Origin: Tilletiaria anomala UBC 951
Taxonomy: Eukaryota > Basidiomycota > Exobasidiomycetes > Georgefischeriales > Tilletiariaceae
DNA: 46,610 nucleotides
Reading direction: 5' to 3'
Assembly: GCF_000711695.1 (NCBI RefSeq)
Contig: NW_013546895.1
Span: forward strand, 1 to 46,610
A program made the translations under genes and the position numbers. The notes below the pieces were generated by a model that worked only from the letters and a program-made list of their open reading frames with translations, did no database searches and was not told the DNA's origin. Below are positions 10,754 through 21,005 of this stretch, piece after piece; position 1 is the first letter of the stretch; each line of letters opens with the position of its first letter.

Positions 10754-12266
10754 CTATCGAAAGACACCACACCAAGGCGTCCTGGGCATCCCAGAACGTC
10801 TAGACGAATGCTGTGTAGCTGTCCGGGGCTGAGGAAACTGCCCCGCAAGCGCCGTCGCGTCCGTCAAAGGCATCGTCACTGCCGCCGCTGCCACCTCTGT
10901 ACTTGCTGTCGTTGTCGTAGTTGCTGCACCGGCCACCGTCTCGGGCCCTTTCTCCAGCTGGCTTGCATCGGGGCGGTTGACGCTGCGGAGCGGTGTAAAG
11001 TCGTAGCGACAGGTAGGACACGACGGCCTGCTACGAAGCCAGGGGTCTACACAAGCTGCGTGGACTGATAGAGCACACAAAGTGCGAAAAGCGGTCAGAG
11101 CCAATTTCCAATCCACATTGCGGTATCCGGAACTCACACTCGTGCTTTGCATAGCAGGCCAGGACGCGGATCATTTCACCCGTGTTAAAATCTTCAAGGC
11201 AGATCGAGCAGGTTTCGGTCGGCACACTTGTGCTTGTCTCCGGGGATCCGCCTCGAATGGCACTGCGTCCTGCCCCTGATGGGTTTAGAGCAGCAGCGCT
11301 TGAGGGACAACAAGGGCTGGACCGAGTAGATGCTGACGGCAGAAATGTGGAAAAACGTGAAGCTGAAGATTCCGGGCGGTCGGATAGGGCCGCTGATTGA
11401 GCGGAAAATGGTCCGAGTGGTACCAGTGCTGGTGCGGAGGTAGAAGCAGCGACCGATGTGCACGGATGTGGCAGCATTGCTGAAGGTGAAAATAACACCG
11501 TATCATCTGGAGGTAAGTGCACCTGTTCGGGTAATGGAAGCACCGGTGCGCTGTGCGCAGCAGCAGCAGCCACATATCCTCTGGTTACTGTCGTCGGCAC
11601 CGTCTCTTCATCGTTTGCGTGATGGTGCTGCGGAGCAGTCAAGGTCGACTGGCTGCGCCTGCGCCTGATGGGTTCAGCGGGATCGTCTTGACCGTACGTG
11701 TACGTCTTGAAACTGTCGATAACGTTTTGCGAAAGGCCTACTCCGCGCAGACGAGCTATCGCACGCACCGTTCTCGAGTCGGGCCGCCCGACTCCAGCAA
11801 CGACGGCGAAGAGGATGAGAACTACGGTGACTCCGATGACCTTGGTAAGGAAGACTGGGAGATAAGAACTGGAAATATAGGGGGGATGTGGGAGGAGCCA
11901 CTCACAGAGCCAATGATCGTGGTAGAGCCGACGTTGACGTTATCGTTGATGAATCCACTACTGCCGTAGGTACTTGCGGCGGATGAGTCCACAAATGCAG
12001 CGGCGTCACCAGCACCACGCATGACGATCGTTGGCCACGCGGCTTCAGCGTTATGAGTACTAGCAGAGGGGATGGTTGAGGGCGAACGTAAGAGTGTCGA
12101 TGGCTGATCGTCACTTTCGGCGACGTCGACTTGGACTGTGACGGTAGTTGGAAGATGCATGGGGGCCTTGATGCTTGTTGGTTAGAGTCTGCTGCCCTGG
12201 GCGTTGTTGTTGGTCAAACAAGTTCACAGGAGTCATCGGTGCGGCCGTTGAGACAGATGAGAGCAT
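10754..12266 (-). CDS. single-pass membrane RING-H2 E3 ubiquitin ligase
   Basis: Likely membrane-anchored E3 ligase. Exons I support: 11840-11138 and 11064-10754, preceded by 12166-11906. A further 39-nt first exon (12266-12228) is suggested by a 61-bp intron with a CTAAC branch point; without it the start would be the ATG at 12160. The order is a short Thr/Ser-rich lumenal or extracellular segment, one transmembrane helix formed across an exon junction (IIGS joined to VIGVTVVLILFAVVAG), a long disordered cytosolic region rich in Ala/Ser/Pro, and a C-terminal RING. The RING is also split by an intron: CSICLEDF...LACYAKHEFHAACVDPWL...CPTC, giving C3H2C3 ligands with C-x3-H spacing. A disordered tail of about 75 residues follows. 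This resembles ATL/GRAIL-type ligases, but no PA domain is visible. Substrates cannot be told. Confidence 0.74.
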
Positions 12267-12478
12267 GACGGTGATGGTGAGAGGTGCTGGGATGAGCCTG
12301 ACGGAGGTCCTTTGAAGGCGTCATGCCCTAACAACTGTTCTGTTTTATGGTCTTGATGTGACTCACTTCCTTGGCACGCCAAAATCCAAGCCACTCGTGG
12401 GAAGCCATTAATTCAAGAGCCGCAGAACACAAGAGTCAGGTTGCCAGCCCTCACGAACACCCGAAATGCAATCGCAGT

Positions 12479-13913
12479 CTACATGTATTGTTGGCTCTTG
12501 CAGCGGCGATTATACAGCTTTCGCAATGCTTTGCATTGTGCTAAGCAATCGCAGGGAGTTGCAGGGCGGGACAGAATAGGCTTCGCAAGCATCGCATGCG
12601 TATCCAAAGTGTCGCCAACCTGAATCGAGTGCACATAGTTGACGATGCAACACTTAAAACCATACATGTGATTCAGCATCCCTTCCACCCCTCCCTTGTA
12701 TTCCCTTGTATGTTGAAACATAACCTGTAGCCGAACTAGGACGGACTCCTCCCTTAGCGCCGGCCGCACGTCCCACCGGACATAGCTTGGAGTGAGGGGC
12801 ACGGGCTTAACGACCTGGCTTCCTACCTGGCGCGACCCAGTCTCCTGCAGCAGCCGTGACACAAGCCGCAATGGCCAATACGTTGCTATACTGTTCATAC
12901 ACCACACGGCCCCTCGGTATCTGCCTAACGGCATTTCGGGCGGTCGTGTCCGCAGCACGTTTCCCATAATTTGGCGGTGGTCTCATAGCCCGCAAGGCCC
13001 AAAACCGAGTTTGTCTCTGTTGGCGGTAGTTGCTAAGGGTAGAGCCTTGACGAGCACACTTGCCAGCACTTCAATACTCTACTGGAGAATGAGAGCTACG
13101 CATCTCAGTCCACGGACGAGACGATCAAATTACATCACACCGTGCGAACCCTTGAGTCCGGAGTGCAAGAGGAGGGCTCATGGAGCTTGAGAGGCGGTTG
13201 CGACAGTTGCATCTGCCATTGCGAACTTCTTGTGCGCCTTAGGGCGGTGCCGATATGTGGGAGCACGGAAGGCTTGAGCAAGTCCAAATATATCTCTTCA
13301 AACGTAGTCAATGCAAGCGGGTCAAGCAAGCGCTGCACGAGCGTCTGCGTCCGACAGCCAGACGGAGGAGCGATGCCATTGAATCGTTGCAAAAGAGAAT
13401 CTAAAGCCTCCGCCGCACCGAGGAAATCCTCGCTGAGACGCTCGCCAACGATATCGCGTGTCGAGATCAGCAGGCTGATTCCATGTGCGCACATCTTGCT
13501 GTCCCACAAGTCAATGACGGCGGGGATGATGGTATCGTCTGGTACGAATAGATCGGTGTGGTGGGAACACGTGCGCCTGGCACGTTGGTATAGATAATTT
13601 TCCAGACGATAGGCTCGCTGAAGACATGTTCCATGATCAAATTGTTGTAGGAGAAAAATTGTACGCCAGCAAAATGCCCCACAGAGTTGTCTAGACAATG
13701 TGACCGAGTGAGCGCAAAAAGCATCCGTTGAATTTAGGTAGGAGTGCAACATCAAGAAGTCGGCAAGTTCAGGATGCACTTTCATCTGATACATAATGCT
13801 ATTCGCGACACATGCCGACGAACAGTCCTGCGTTCAGGTGTTTCATGATGTTCTCGATGTTGATTGGCAAGCCACCGAGCACCAAGCAAACACGAGGCGG
13901 CGTGAGCTCCATA
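12479..13913 (-). pseudogene. unrecognised coding-like stretch, probably decayed
   Basis: I do not recognise the protein. Several minus-strand segments look like coding sequence but lie in different frames. One opens with an ATG at 13913 and reads MELTPPRVCLVLGGLP. Others contain KVHPELADFLMLHSY (about 13785-13740), GVQFFSYNNLIMEHVF and IYTNVPGARVPTTPIYSY (about 13670-13545), and IIPAVIDLWDSKMCAHGISL and GERLSEDFLGAAEALDSLL (about 13530-13395). A further open stretch of 163 codons runs 12967-12479. No intron set with usual lengths joined all pieces in frame. It may be a decayed gene, or a spliced gene I failed to solve. No transposase, polymerase or nuclease motif was noticed. Confidence 0.4.
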
Positions 13914-14528
13914 GCGTGAAGCGGTTACACTTATCTACTCCCAGGCCGTGCTTTCCTTAAGCAACCGCAGGGGAAATCCGGCAGTCCGCTTCAGGAAACA
14001 ACGCTCTGCCATTTCGCCTTGCAAAAGGCTTTGTCGCAGCATCACCCGTGTTCTGGAAGCTCTCGCAGCCCAAGCGAAAAAGAGAGATGGATCGGATTCA
14101 GAGGACTTGACATGCTGTTCTGGCCATACCCTTTTGTGATGTGTGGGATCTGTCTATTCATACCCCAGTGTGATTTGGGGACATTTCAGTCTGGCAGGAG
14201 GGACAAGAATTAGGGATGTTGTGTGCAACATTACTATACGAGGCGTTGGCGGCGAATCGGGAAGGCACACTGTGCTAGTGCCGGCGGCCCGCCCATTTTC
14301 GACTGCTAAGCATGACCTACCAAAAGAACCCAGGTGCGTTCGTTCATCATTCACTGCAGACATCATTTCTTGCGTATTTATACTCGGCATCCGGCACCTT
14401 TTTGCCTAGACTCTGACATCTGACACGCGATGCACATCCACAAGAATGGTGTGGGATACTGCTTGGAAACATTGTATTCAAGTCGGTTAGCCACATGATC
14501 TTCCATTCGAATCTATTTGTATATGAAA
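13914..14528. other. intergenic, no gene seen
   Basis: About 600 bp downstream of ADE5,7 and upstream of the decayed stretch, both on the minus strand. Only short unconvincing open frames. Confidence 0.4.
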
Positions 14529-17154
14529 TCACACACTCCAGGACTCGAATCCTGTATAAGAGACACCGCTTCCCTTGACAACTTTGCCCATCACGACCGG
14601 CGTCTTTCCGTCGGAGCCCTGCTTGAGTAGATGCATGATCCTGTCCTGCTCTTGTGATTGTACGATGAGAACCATGCCGATGCCGTTGTTGAATGTTCTC
14701 GCCATCTCTCTTTGCTCGATCTTGCCGACATTTTGAAGCCATGGGAAGACCCCCGGCCGCTGCCAACTGCTCAGATCGAGCTGCACGCCAAAGCCTTCCG
14801 GCATGACGCGCGGGATATTCTCTGTGAACCCTCCGCCAGTAATGTGCGACATGCCGAGCAGGCCACTGGGTGCTGCCAGGAGCGGCTCAAGTGCCTTGAC
14901 GTAGATACGAGTTGGGATGAGAAGCGCCTCACCCAGTGTAGCAGGCAGGGGCGCCTCCTCCGCGGAAGCCTGCCATGGCACTGGGCCGTCGTACCGCAAC
15001 CCTGCCCGAGCGACGACTTTGCGGACCAGACTGTAACCATTGCTGTGCAGGCCCGAGCTGCGCAGACCGAGCACGACATCACCTTCTTTCATTTCGCTCA
15101 TCTTCGGCAGGAGTGCTTCGCGCTCCACTGCACCGACGGCGAAGCCGGCCAAGTCGTAATCGCCTTCGTGATACATTCCCGGCATCTCGGCCGTTTCTCC
15201 ACCGATAAGACCCGCGTTGGACTGACGGCAGCCCTCCGCGATGCCAGAGATGACTTGTGTTGCAACTGGAACGGCAAGCTTGGAGCACGCAAAATAGTCC
15301 AAAAAGTAGAGCGGTAGCGCGCCTTGCACGAGCAAGTCATTGACGGACATCGCCACGAGGTCGATACCTAGCGAGTGAAGAGGACCGTATAGGGGCAGGT
15401 CAGGCTAAATTCGCTCAAATATGCAATCGGCTGAACTCACCGACAGTGTCATGTTTGTTCGCGTCGAGGGCAACCCGCAGCTTGGTTCCCACTCCATCTG
15501 TCCCGCTGATCAAGATTGGGTCCTTCATCCCAAGCACTTTGAGGTCGAAAGCGCCACCAAATCCACCAAGGGAAGCATCGCATCCAGGCCGGCGAGTTGA
15601 TTTGCAAAGCGGTTTGATGGCATTAACGAGCGAATCGCCCGCATCGATCGACACGCCGGCTGAAGCGTACGTGAGGGGAGCGTCCTCCTCAGTAGGTACC
15701 TCAGTCGCAGTTGAGGCGGGCTTCAGCGCTCGGTGTGCAATGTCGCGGCGGAAGGTCTTGCCTTGGAATTGGATCATGTCCACGCCCTGGTACGCGAGCG
15801 TGACAGCCTCCTGCAGTGTCTTCCCTACAGCGCTGACGGCCAGAACGCGTCCACCGGCAGTGACGACGTTTTCCTTGGCATCCCTCTTCGTACCAGCATG
15901 GTACACGTTCACGCTCACCGGCAGTTCAGATGGCGTTGGAATGTTGATTGGAAAGCCGACGGGGTACTTGCCCGGGTAGCCTTCAGATGCGAGAACGATG
16001 CTGACCGCGTGCATTCCTTGCTTGACCTTCAAATCAATTGCATCGAGGCGACCTTGCGTGCAAGCAAGCATGATGTCCGCAAGCGGCGTCTCGAGCAGTT
16101 CGAGCACGGCTTCCGTCTCGGGATCGCCAAAGCGCACATTGTACTCCAGGACTTTTGGCCCGCTCTCGGTGAGCATCAGGCCGACGAAGAGACAGCCGAC
16201 GAACGGGATCCCGTCTTTGCGCATGCCGTCAATGGTCGGTTGGAGAACCGTTCGCTGGATCTCATTCTCAAATGGAACGCCCTCAGGCGCTGGGCAATAC
16301 GCTCCCATTCCGCCAGTGTTGAGACCTGTGTCACCTTCCCCGATCCGCTTGTGGTCCTGGCAACCTGGCAGTGCCTTGATGGTGTATCCATCAGAGAAAG
16401 CCAAGACGGAGAGCTCCGGCCCGTAAAGACGTTCCTCGATCACCAAAGAAGAACCAGCCTCTTCGCCAAAAACTTTTCGCACGAGAATGTCCTCCACACC
16501 CTCCTGTGCCTCGGCTTCCGACTCGGGCAGCAGAACGCCTTTTCCAGCTGCGAGACCGCTCGCCTTGAGCACGACCGATTTGGCACCACCGAGCTCCTTG
16601 ATATACGCCAGGCATTCATCGATCTGCGATGCAGTGAAAGAAGAGTAGCGGGCTGTTGGGATCGAGTGTCGCGACATGAAGTGCTTGGAGAACGTTTTGG
16701 AGCCCTCCATCTGCGCTGCCAGAGGTGTCGGCCCGAAGCACGGAATACCGACTGAGAAAAGCGCGGACAGAGCTCAGCCTCATGCCTCATCCTGTTCATT
16801 TTACTGTTTCTTGCGCTCACCCTTCTTGAAAGCTTTCTCAGCGCCGTCTACGAGCGGCTGCTCAGGACCGGGTACCACTAAGCTAATTCCATTCTTGACT
16901 GCCCATTCAGTAATTTCAGAAAAGTCTTTCCCCTTGACTTTGACGTCGGTGAGGTTGGTGCATCGCACATTTGAACGTCCCGCCACACTTTCGTCTGTGC
17001 CTCCATTTCCAGGGGCAACGTAGACGTGCTCAACAAGGGGAGAGCGGAGCAGGTGCACGGCGATGGCATGCTCCCGACCGCCCGAACCAAGCAATAGCAC
17101 TCGGACGGGCTGGGGTTTGGGCAGCATTTGCGTAAATGCGTCTGCCCCTGCCAT
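14529..17154 (-). CDS. ADE5,7: bifunctional GAR synthetase / AIR synthetase (purine synthesis)
   Basis: Fusion of phosphoribosylamine-glycine ligase (PurD, step 2) and phosphoribosylformylglycinamidine cyclo-ligase (PurM, step 5) of de novo purine synthesis, cytosolic. Exons: 17154-16821, 16751-15441, 15367-14529, about 827 aa, close to the roughly 800 aa of the yeast enzyme. The GARS half starts with [14 protein letters not shown], has the [10 protein letters not shown] region, the ATP-grasp motif [12 protein letters not shown] and the conserved [13 protein letters not shown]. The AIRS half follows a short linker: [32 protein letters not shown] and [17 protein letters not shown], then a C-terminal [15 protein letters not shown]. 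All intron phases close. The ATG at 17154 is used because only a TTG lies further upstream; a second ATG nine codons in is possible. It is divergent from the GRWD1 gene. Confidence 0.95.
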
Positions 17155-17532
17155 GGTGGATGAGTCTGGTCTGGGTCGCGTGCAGGTGAAATCCAGTCGC
17201 AAAAATCGATGGCCCTAGTTATGGCGGAGATGTACGATGGCTGTCACACCTCGATCAACCCGCCTTTCAATACATGAGGAGGTTGTCAATGCGGACATTT
17301 GCCAGGTGAACGAACAACATGCAAGAATTCCAAAAAAGTCACGGAACTCGGAACCAATAATCGGTGCAACCTTTCACATTGATTGAGCGGAAGCGGGAGA
17401 GAAAAATCGGAAGGCAAATTTTTTTGGCGCAGGGACGACGAGGGGATGACTTGCATATATAGTTCTTCTTGCTCGCTCCCTTCATTCTTAGACATCTCTG
17501 CCTCATCGACTCGGTCGGTGAACAACAGCACA
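17155..17532. promoter_or_regulatory. shared divergent promoter region, ADE5,7 / RRB1
   Basis: 378 bp separate the two start codons on opposite strands, so both promoters must lie here. A TATA-like TATATA at 17456-17461 is 72 bp upstream of the RRB1 start, and an A/T run sits near 17417-17425. Pairing of a purine synthesis gene with a ribosome assembly gene would allow growth-linked co-regulation, but that is inference. Confidence 0.5.
17456..17461 (+). promoter_or_regulatory. TATA-like box upstream of RRB1
   Basis: TATATA within GCATATATAG, 72 bp before the ATG at 17533, followed by a pyrimidine-rich stretch that could hold the transcription start. A sequence match only. Confidence 0.4.
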
Positions 17533-19392
17533 ATGTCGAAGAGAGCCGCGTCCCCATCAAGAGCAAGTGGCAAGGCGCCGAGTTCGCCTGAGCCTAGCTC
17601 AAGCGCCGGCGGCGGGCCGTCCAAGCGCGTGGCTTCAGGTAAGGCCAAACAGCCAGAAGAAGCAGGCGCAGACACAGCGCCCGAGGGCATGGGCGAGTTT
17701 GAAGATGCATTCGAAGATGAGATCGAAGACGAAGAGTATGACGACGACGGAGAGGCAGTTGCTGACGACGAGGAGATGAGCGTCGACGGTGAGATCGAGC
17801 GACTTGACGACGACGACCTAGAAACAGAGAAGACTCGCGTCTATCTTCCATCAGCGCATGCAGAAGGCGAGAAGGTCGAGTTGGAGCCGGATCAAACGGC
17901 ATATGAAATGCTCCATCGTCTTAACGTCACATGGCCCTGTCTATCGTTCGACATTCTTCGGGACGGACTAGGAGTTGAGCGAGGAACCGGCTCTGGCAGC
18001 AGCGGCTTTCCACACACCGCCTACTTTGTCGCAGGCACCCAGGCAGATCAACCGAAGAACAACGAGGTGCTCGTTATGAAGGCAAGCAGCATGTATCGGA
18101 CCAGCAAGGATGGAGGTGAGTCTTCGTTCAATGCAAAGAAGACGTCGGCAATGATGCTTGAGGCATTTGGCTGTATGAGTCTCCTTTGGGAGCTAACTCG
18201 ATGCCGAAAATATCTCGCTACCTAATTCTTTTGTCTGAGCCCACGCAAATACGAAGTTGTTTGAATCCATGCTGGTCAAGTTGCTGACCACCTTTCTCAC
18301 GTCCGTATAGATCTTTCTGATGACGAGAATGACGACGAAGATGACGATCTCGATGAAGATGCCGTCCTTGAATATCGCTCAATACCCATCCTCGGAGGTG
18401 TCAACCGGGTACGAGCAGCGCCAGTCTCCTCACCGACCTCCGCTGTATCATCAGAGCAGGTTCTCGATCCCTACCCGATAGCAGTATGGAGCGAGCTGGG
18501 CAAGGTACACATTTACGACATAAGGCCACTATTCAGCAGTCTGGACCGTGCCGGAACGGTCGACAAAAAGACTGTCAGCACTCCGCTCCACACTGTCGAC
18601 GCGCATGCAGGAGTGGAAGGCTATGCGCTTGACTGGGCAGGCAGCACACCTGCGTCTCTGCAAACGACCGGCGCAAAGTCATCGACCCTTCGGTTGTTGA
18701 GCGGCGACGTGCACTCCAAAATCTATCTCACCACCACCTCAAATAGTGGCTATGTGACACATCCCTCAGCATTTATTTCGCATACTTCCAGCGTCGAAGA
18801 CCTGCAATGGAGCCCGACAGAACAGACCGTTTTTGCATCATGCTCGGCAGACCAGAGCATCCGCATTTGGGATGTGCGTGTTAAGAGTCGCAAGTCGGTC
18901 TTGAGCGTCGAGCGCGCGCACGACATGGACGTCAATGTCATTGCGTGGAACAAGAAGACCGAATACCTCTTACTCTCCGGCGGCGATGAGGGAGGTCTTA
19001 AAGTATGGGACATGCGCACGTTCAAGTCCGGCACGGGCACAGCAGGCAAAGCAGCGAAGCCCGATCCTGTCGCCGCGTTCCAGTGGCACACTGCACCGAT
19101 CTCATCCGTCGAATGGCACCCGTCTGAAGAATCCGTATTTGCAGCAAGTGGTCGCGACGATCAGGTGACGCTATGGGACTTGTCTGTCGAAGCCGATGAC
19201 GAGGAGACCGGGCTAGGCGGCAACAGCGCAGAAATGAAGGGTCCAGACGGGAAGGAAGTTCCCAACCAGTTGCTTTTCTGTCACCATGGCGCCAGCGAGA
19301 TCAAGGAAGTCCATTGGCACCCTCAGATTCCTGGTATGCTCATCAGCACTAGTGCCGACGGCTTCCACCTCTTCAAAACCATCTCCGTCTGA
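17533..19392 (+). CDS. RRB1: GRWD1/Rrb1-type WD40 protein, ribosome assembly (uL3 chaperone)
   Basis: Glutamate-rich WD-repeat protein. Yeast Rrb1 binds ribosomal protein uL3 (Rpl3) and escorts it to nascent 60S particles; human GRWD1 is the homologue. Exons: 17533-18115 and 18311-19392, about 554 aa; the 195-bp intron is one of the longest in the window. An acidic N-terminus (EDAFEDEIEDEEYDDDGE) precedes the CAF1C/H4-binding-like helix TAYEMLHRLNVTWPCLSFDI, which is diagnostic for this family. WD repeats follow with DLQWSPTEQTVFASCSADQ, SIRIWDVR, GGLKVWDMR, SVEWHPSEESVFAASGRDDQ and VTLWDLS. The C-terminus (EVHWHPQIPGMLISTSADG) is also typical. The ATG at 17533 starts SKRAAS; the open frame upstream up to 17383 has only a GTG/TTG-type start. 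The stop lies 29 bp from the stop of the convergent thioesterase gene. Confidence 0.93.
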
Positions 19393-19421
19393 GCTGCTCC
19401 CATTCATCTTTTGCTTGCATA

Positions 19422-20450
19422 TCATTGTTTCAACATTGCAACTGTATCATACATACCCTTCCCTTGCAGCAGGTCGTACAAATCATCTTCGAGTGGAACC
19501 TTCTTGAGAGTATTGTAATCATATGACACGCAGTCTTGGTCGCACGTGCAGACGATCGTCTTCTGCTTGAGTGAGTACGCCGCACCCCGCAGCATGAAGC
19601 GGTCTCTTGAGGGGGCAATCGGTAGCAGGATTGACTGAGCGATGATGATCTATAGCAAAGAGCGGCAATGGTACAGGATATCAGCAACGTCCGTCCTGCA
19701 ACAACACATTCGATGCTCACCGTGTCAGGGTAGCTAAAAGGACCGTTGTGCGTCAAGGCCATGTACAACCGTCAGATGGATGCCTTGGAGATCGCAGGCT
19801 TGCGGACACGATTGACTCACACTACGGGCCGCCTGTATCGGATATTTGCCCCAGCCAGGATGAAGCTCTTGCCCGTGCCTTGAATGATGTCTTGCGCTCT
19901 TTCTTGTGACAGCTTTTCAGCTAACTTGGCGGCAAAGTCCATGCGTCCCGATTCGAACCATCGTAAGTAATGGACATTATTCACTGCCATTAAGTGGATA
20001 TAGCGGACTTCAGCATGTTTCGTACGAGTTTGCTTCGCGCTACTCATTGCTCACCATGTCGGAACGCGTCATGGTGTCCCCAGACGACCGGCGTGATGCT
20101 GTAGAGAATAGACGGTCAGGATCGTACAGTGATTCAACTGCTACGGCTAGTTTGACCCACTGCATCGATTCAATATCGTACCCTCGCTCGACTAGAAAGG
20201 TCTTGCCCTTCGCGAGATCAGCCTCGTACTGGGCCTTTTGCCATGTCAGCTTCTGGGTCCCAGCGTCAGAGATTGAGAGAGCAACTGCGCTTGTGCCGAA
20301 AGATCGTGCGTCATGTATTGAGCGCCGCAGAGCATACGTCGGTGCGGCTTGCATCGTTGATCGGAGTCGAGCCGAGACCGTTAAAGCGACCTCCGCAGGC
20401 AATGCGCATCTTCCAGCGAGCGAGTTGATCGGAATGCGACGCATACTCAT
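19422..20450 (-). CDS. hot-dog fold thioesterase family protein, possibly mitochondrial
   Basis: 4HBT-type acyl-CoA thioesterase-like protein. Exons: 20450-20161, 20098-20055, 19983-19821, 19733-19721, 19649-19422, about 245 aa. The family core is TPVVWGHHDAFRHVNNVHYLRWFE after splicing (HHDAF and HVNN lie in separate exons), with the catalytic-type Asp before the HVNN motif. FILAGANIRYRRPVVYPDT follows, then a C-terminal beta region ending in KGMYDTVAMLK. The fourth exon is only 13 nt and supplies the YPDT turn. The first exon's donor is ambiguous: GTGGGT at 20160 (62-bp intron) or GTACGA at 20181 (83 bp), both in phase. The N-terminus is rich in Arg and Ser and lacks acidic residues, which fits a mitochondrial presequence but is not proof. 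The 3' end faces RRB1 tail to tail. Substrate unknown. Confidence 0.8.
19721..19733 (-). other. 13-nt micro-exon of the thioesterase gene
   Basis: The sequence between TTTTAG and GTGAGC on the minus strand is 13 nt. It completes a Val codon and encodes Y-P-D-T. Skipping it would shift the frame (13 is not a multiple of 3), and flanking introns are 87 and 71 bp. The joined protein reads RYRRPVVYPDTIIIAQ, the expected strand-turn of the fold. Confidence 0.78.
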
Positions 20451-21005
20451 AGTCCAAGTATGTTAGACAACGAATGGACAGGGGTAACTTGGAAAACAGG
20501 TTAAGTTGAGTACTATAAATGAGTGTTACGGTCGTGCTCGTGATGGTGATGGGGGGCTTGCTCAAGAGTCCAACGGGCAGATCATAATATGAACCTGGTC
20601 ATCAACCGGCTCGCTCGTTAAAGTCGCCCACAACCAGAGGCACCTCCGAAAATCTAAAGCCATGAGGGATAGAGGCGGATAATCAAGCTACAAAATTGAT
20701 TGCAAGCATTTCCTACCACCCTTGCCGTTTGTCAATACAAGGCAAGCATGCGCCATCGCCTGCTTGCTGGCTACAGTCTGCTCTTTGGGATGCTCGTTGA
20801 TCGCGTCGTGAGAAGAGATAGTCGAGTGGGCGCAGCTGCAGGCTGGCCCTTTGGTGCTTTAGCTGCGGCGCTGCCTCCGCCTTCTAATATAGAAGGATTT
20901 ACGGATGACTGATGACTCAGAGAGAAGCGACCACTGGGTAACGGTCGCAATGCCTACGCTTGTCGCACATTTAGGCGTGCATCTATGCTACAGATGTGCT
21001 CATTG
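20451..21005. other. intergenic, no gene seen
   Basis: About 550 bp between the thioesterase start and the stop of the large acidic gene, both minus strand. Presumably thioesterase promoter plus the other gene's 3' UTR. No convincing open frame. Confidence 0.4.

Noticed and set aside
14530-14570. tRNA T-arm-like sequence GGACTCGAATCC
   Set aside because: It lies in the coding end of ADE5,7 and no acceptor stem or other arms can be built around it.
15733-16755. 340-codon open frame on the plus strand
   Set aside because: It is antisense to the well-supported ADE5,7 exon and has no domain of its own.
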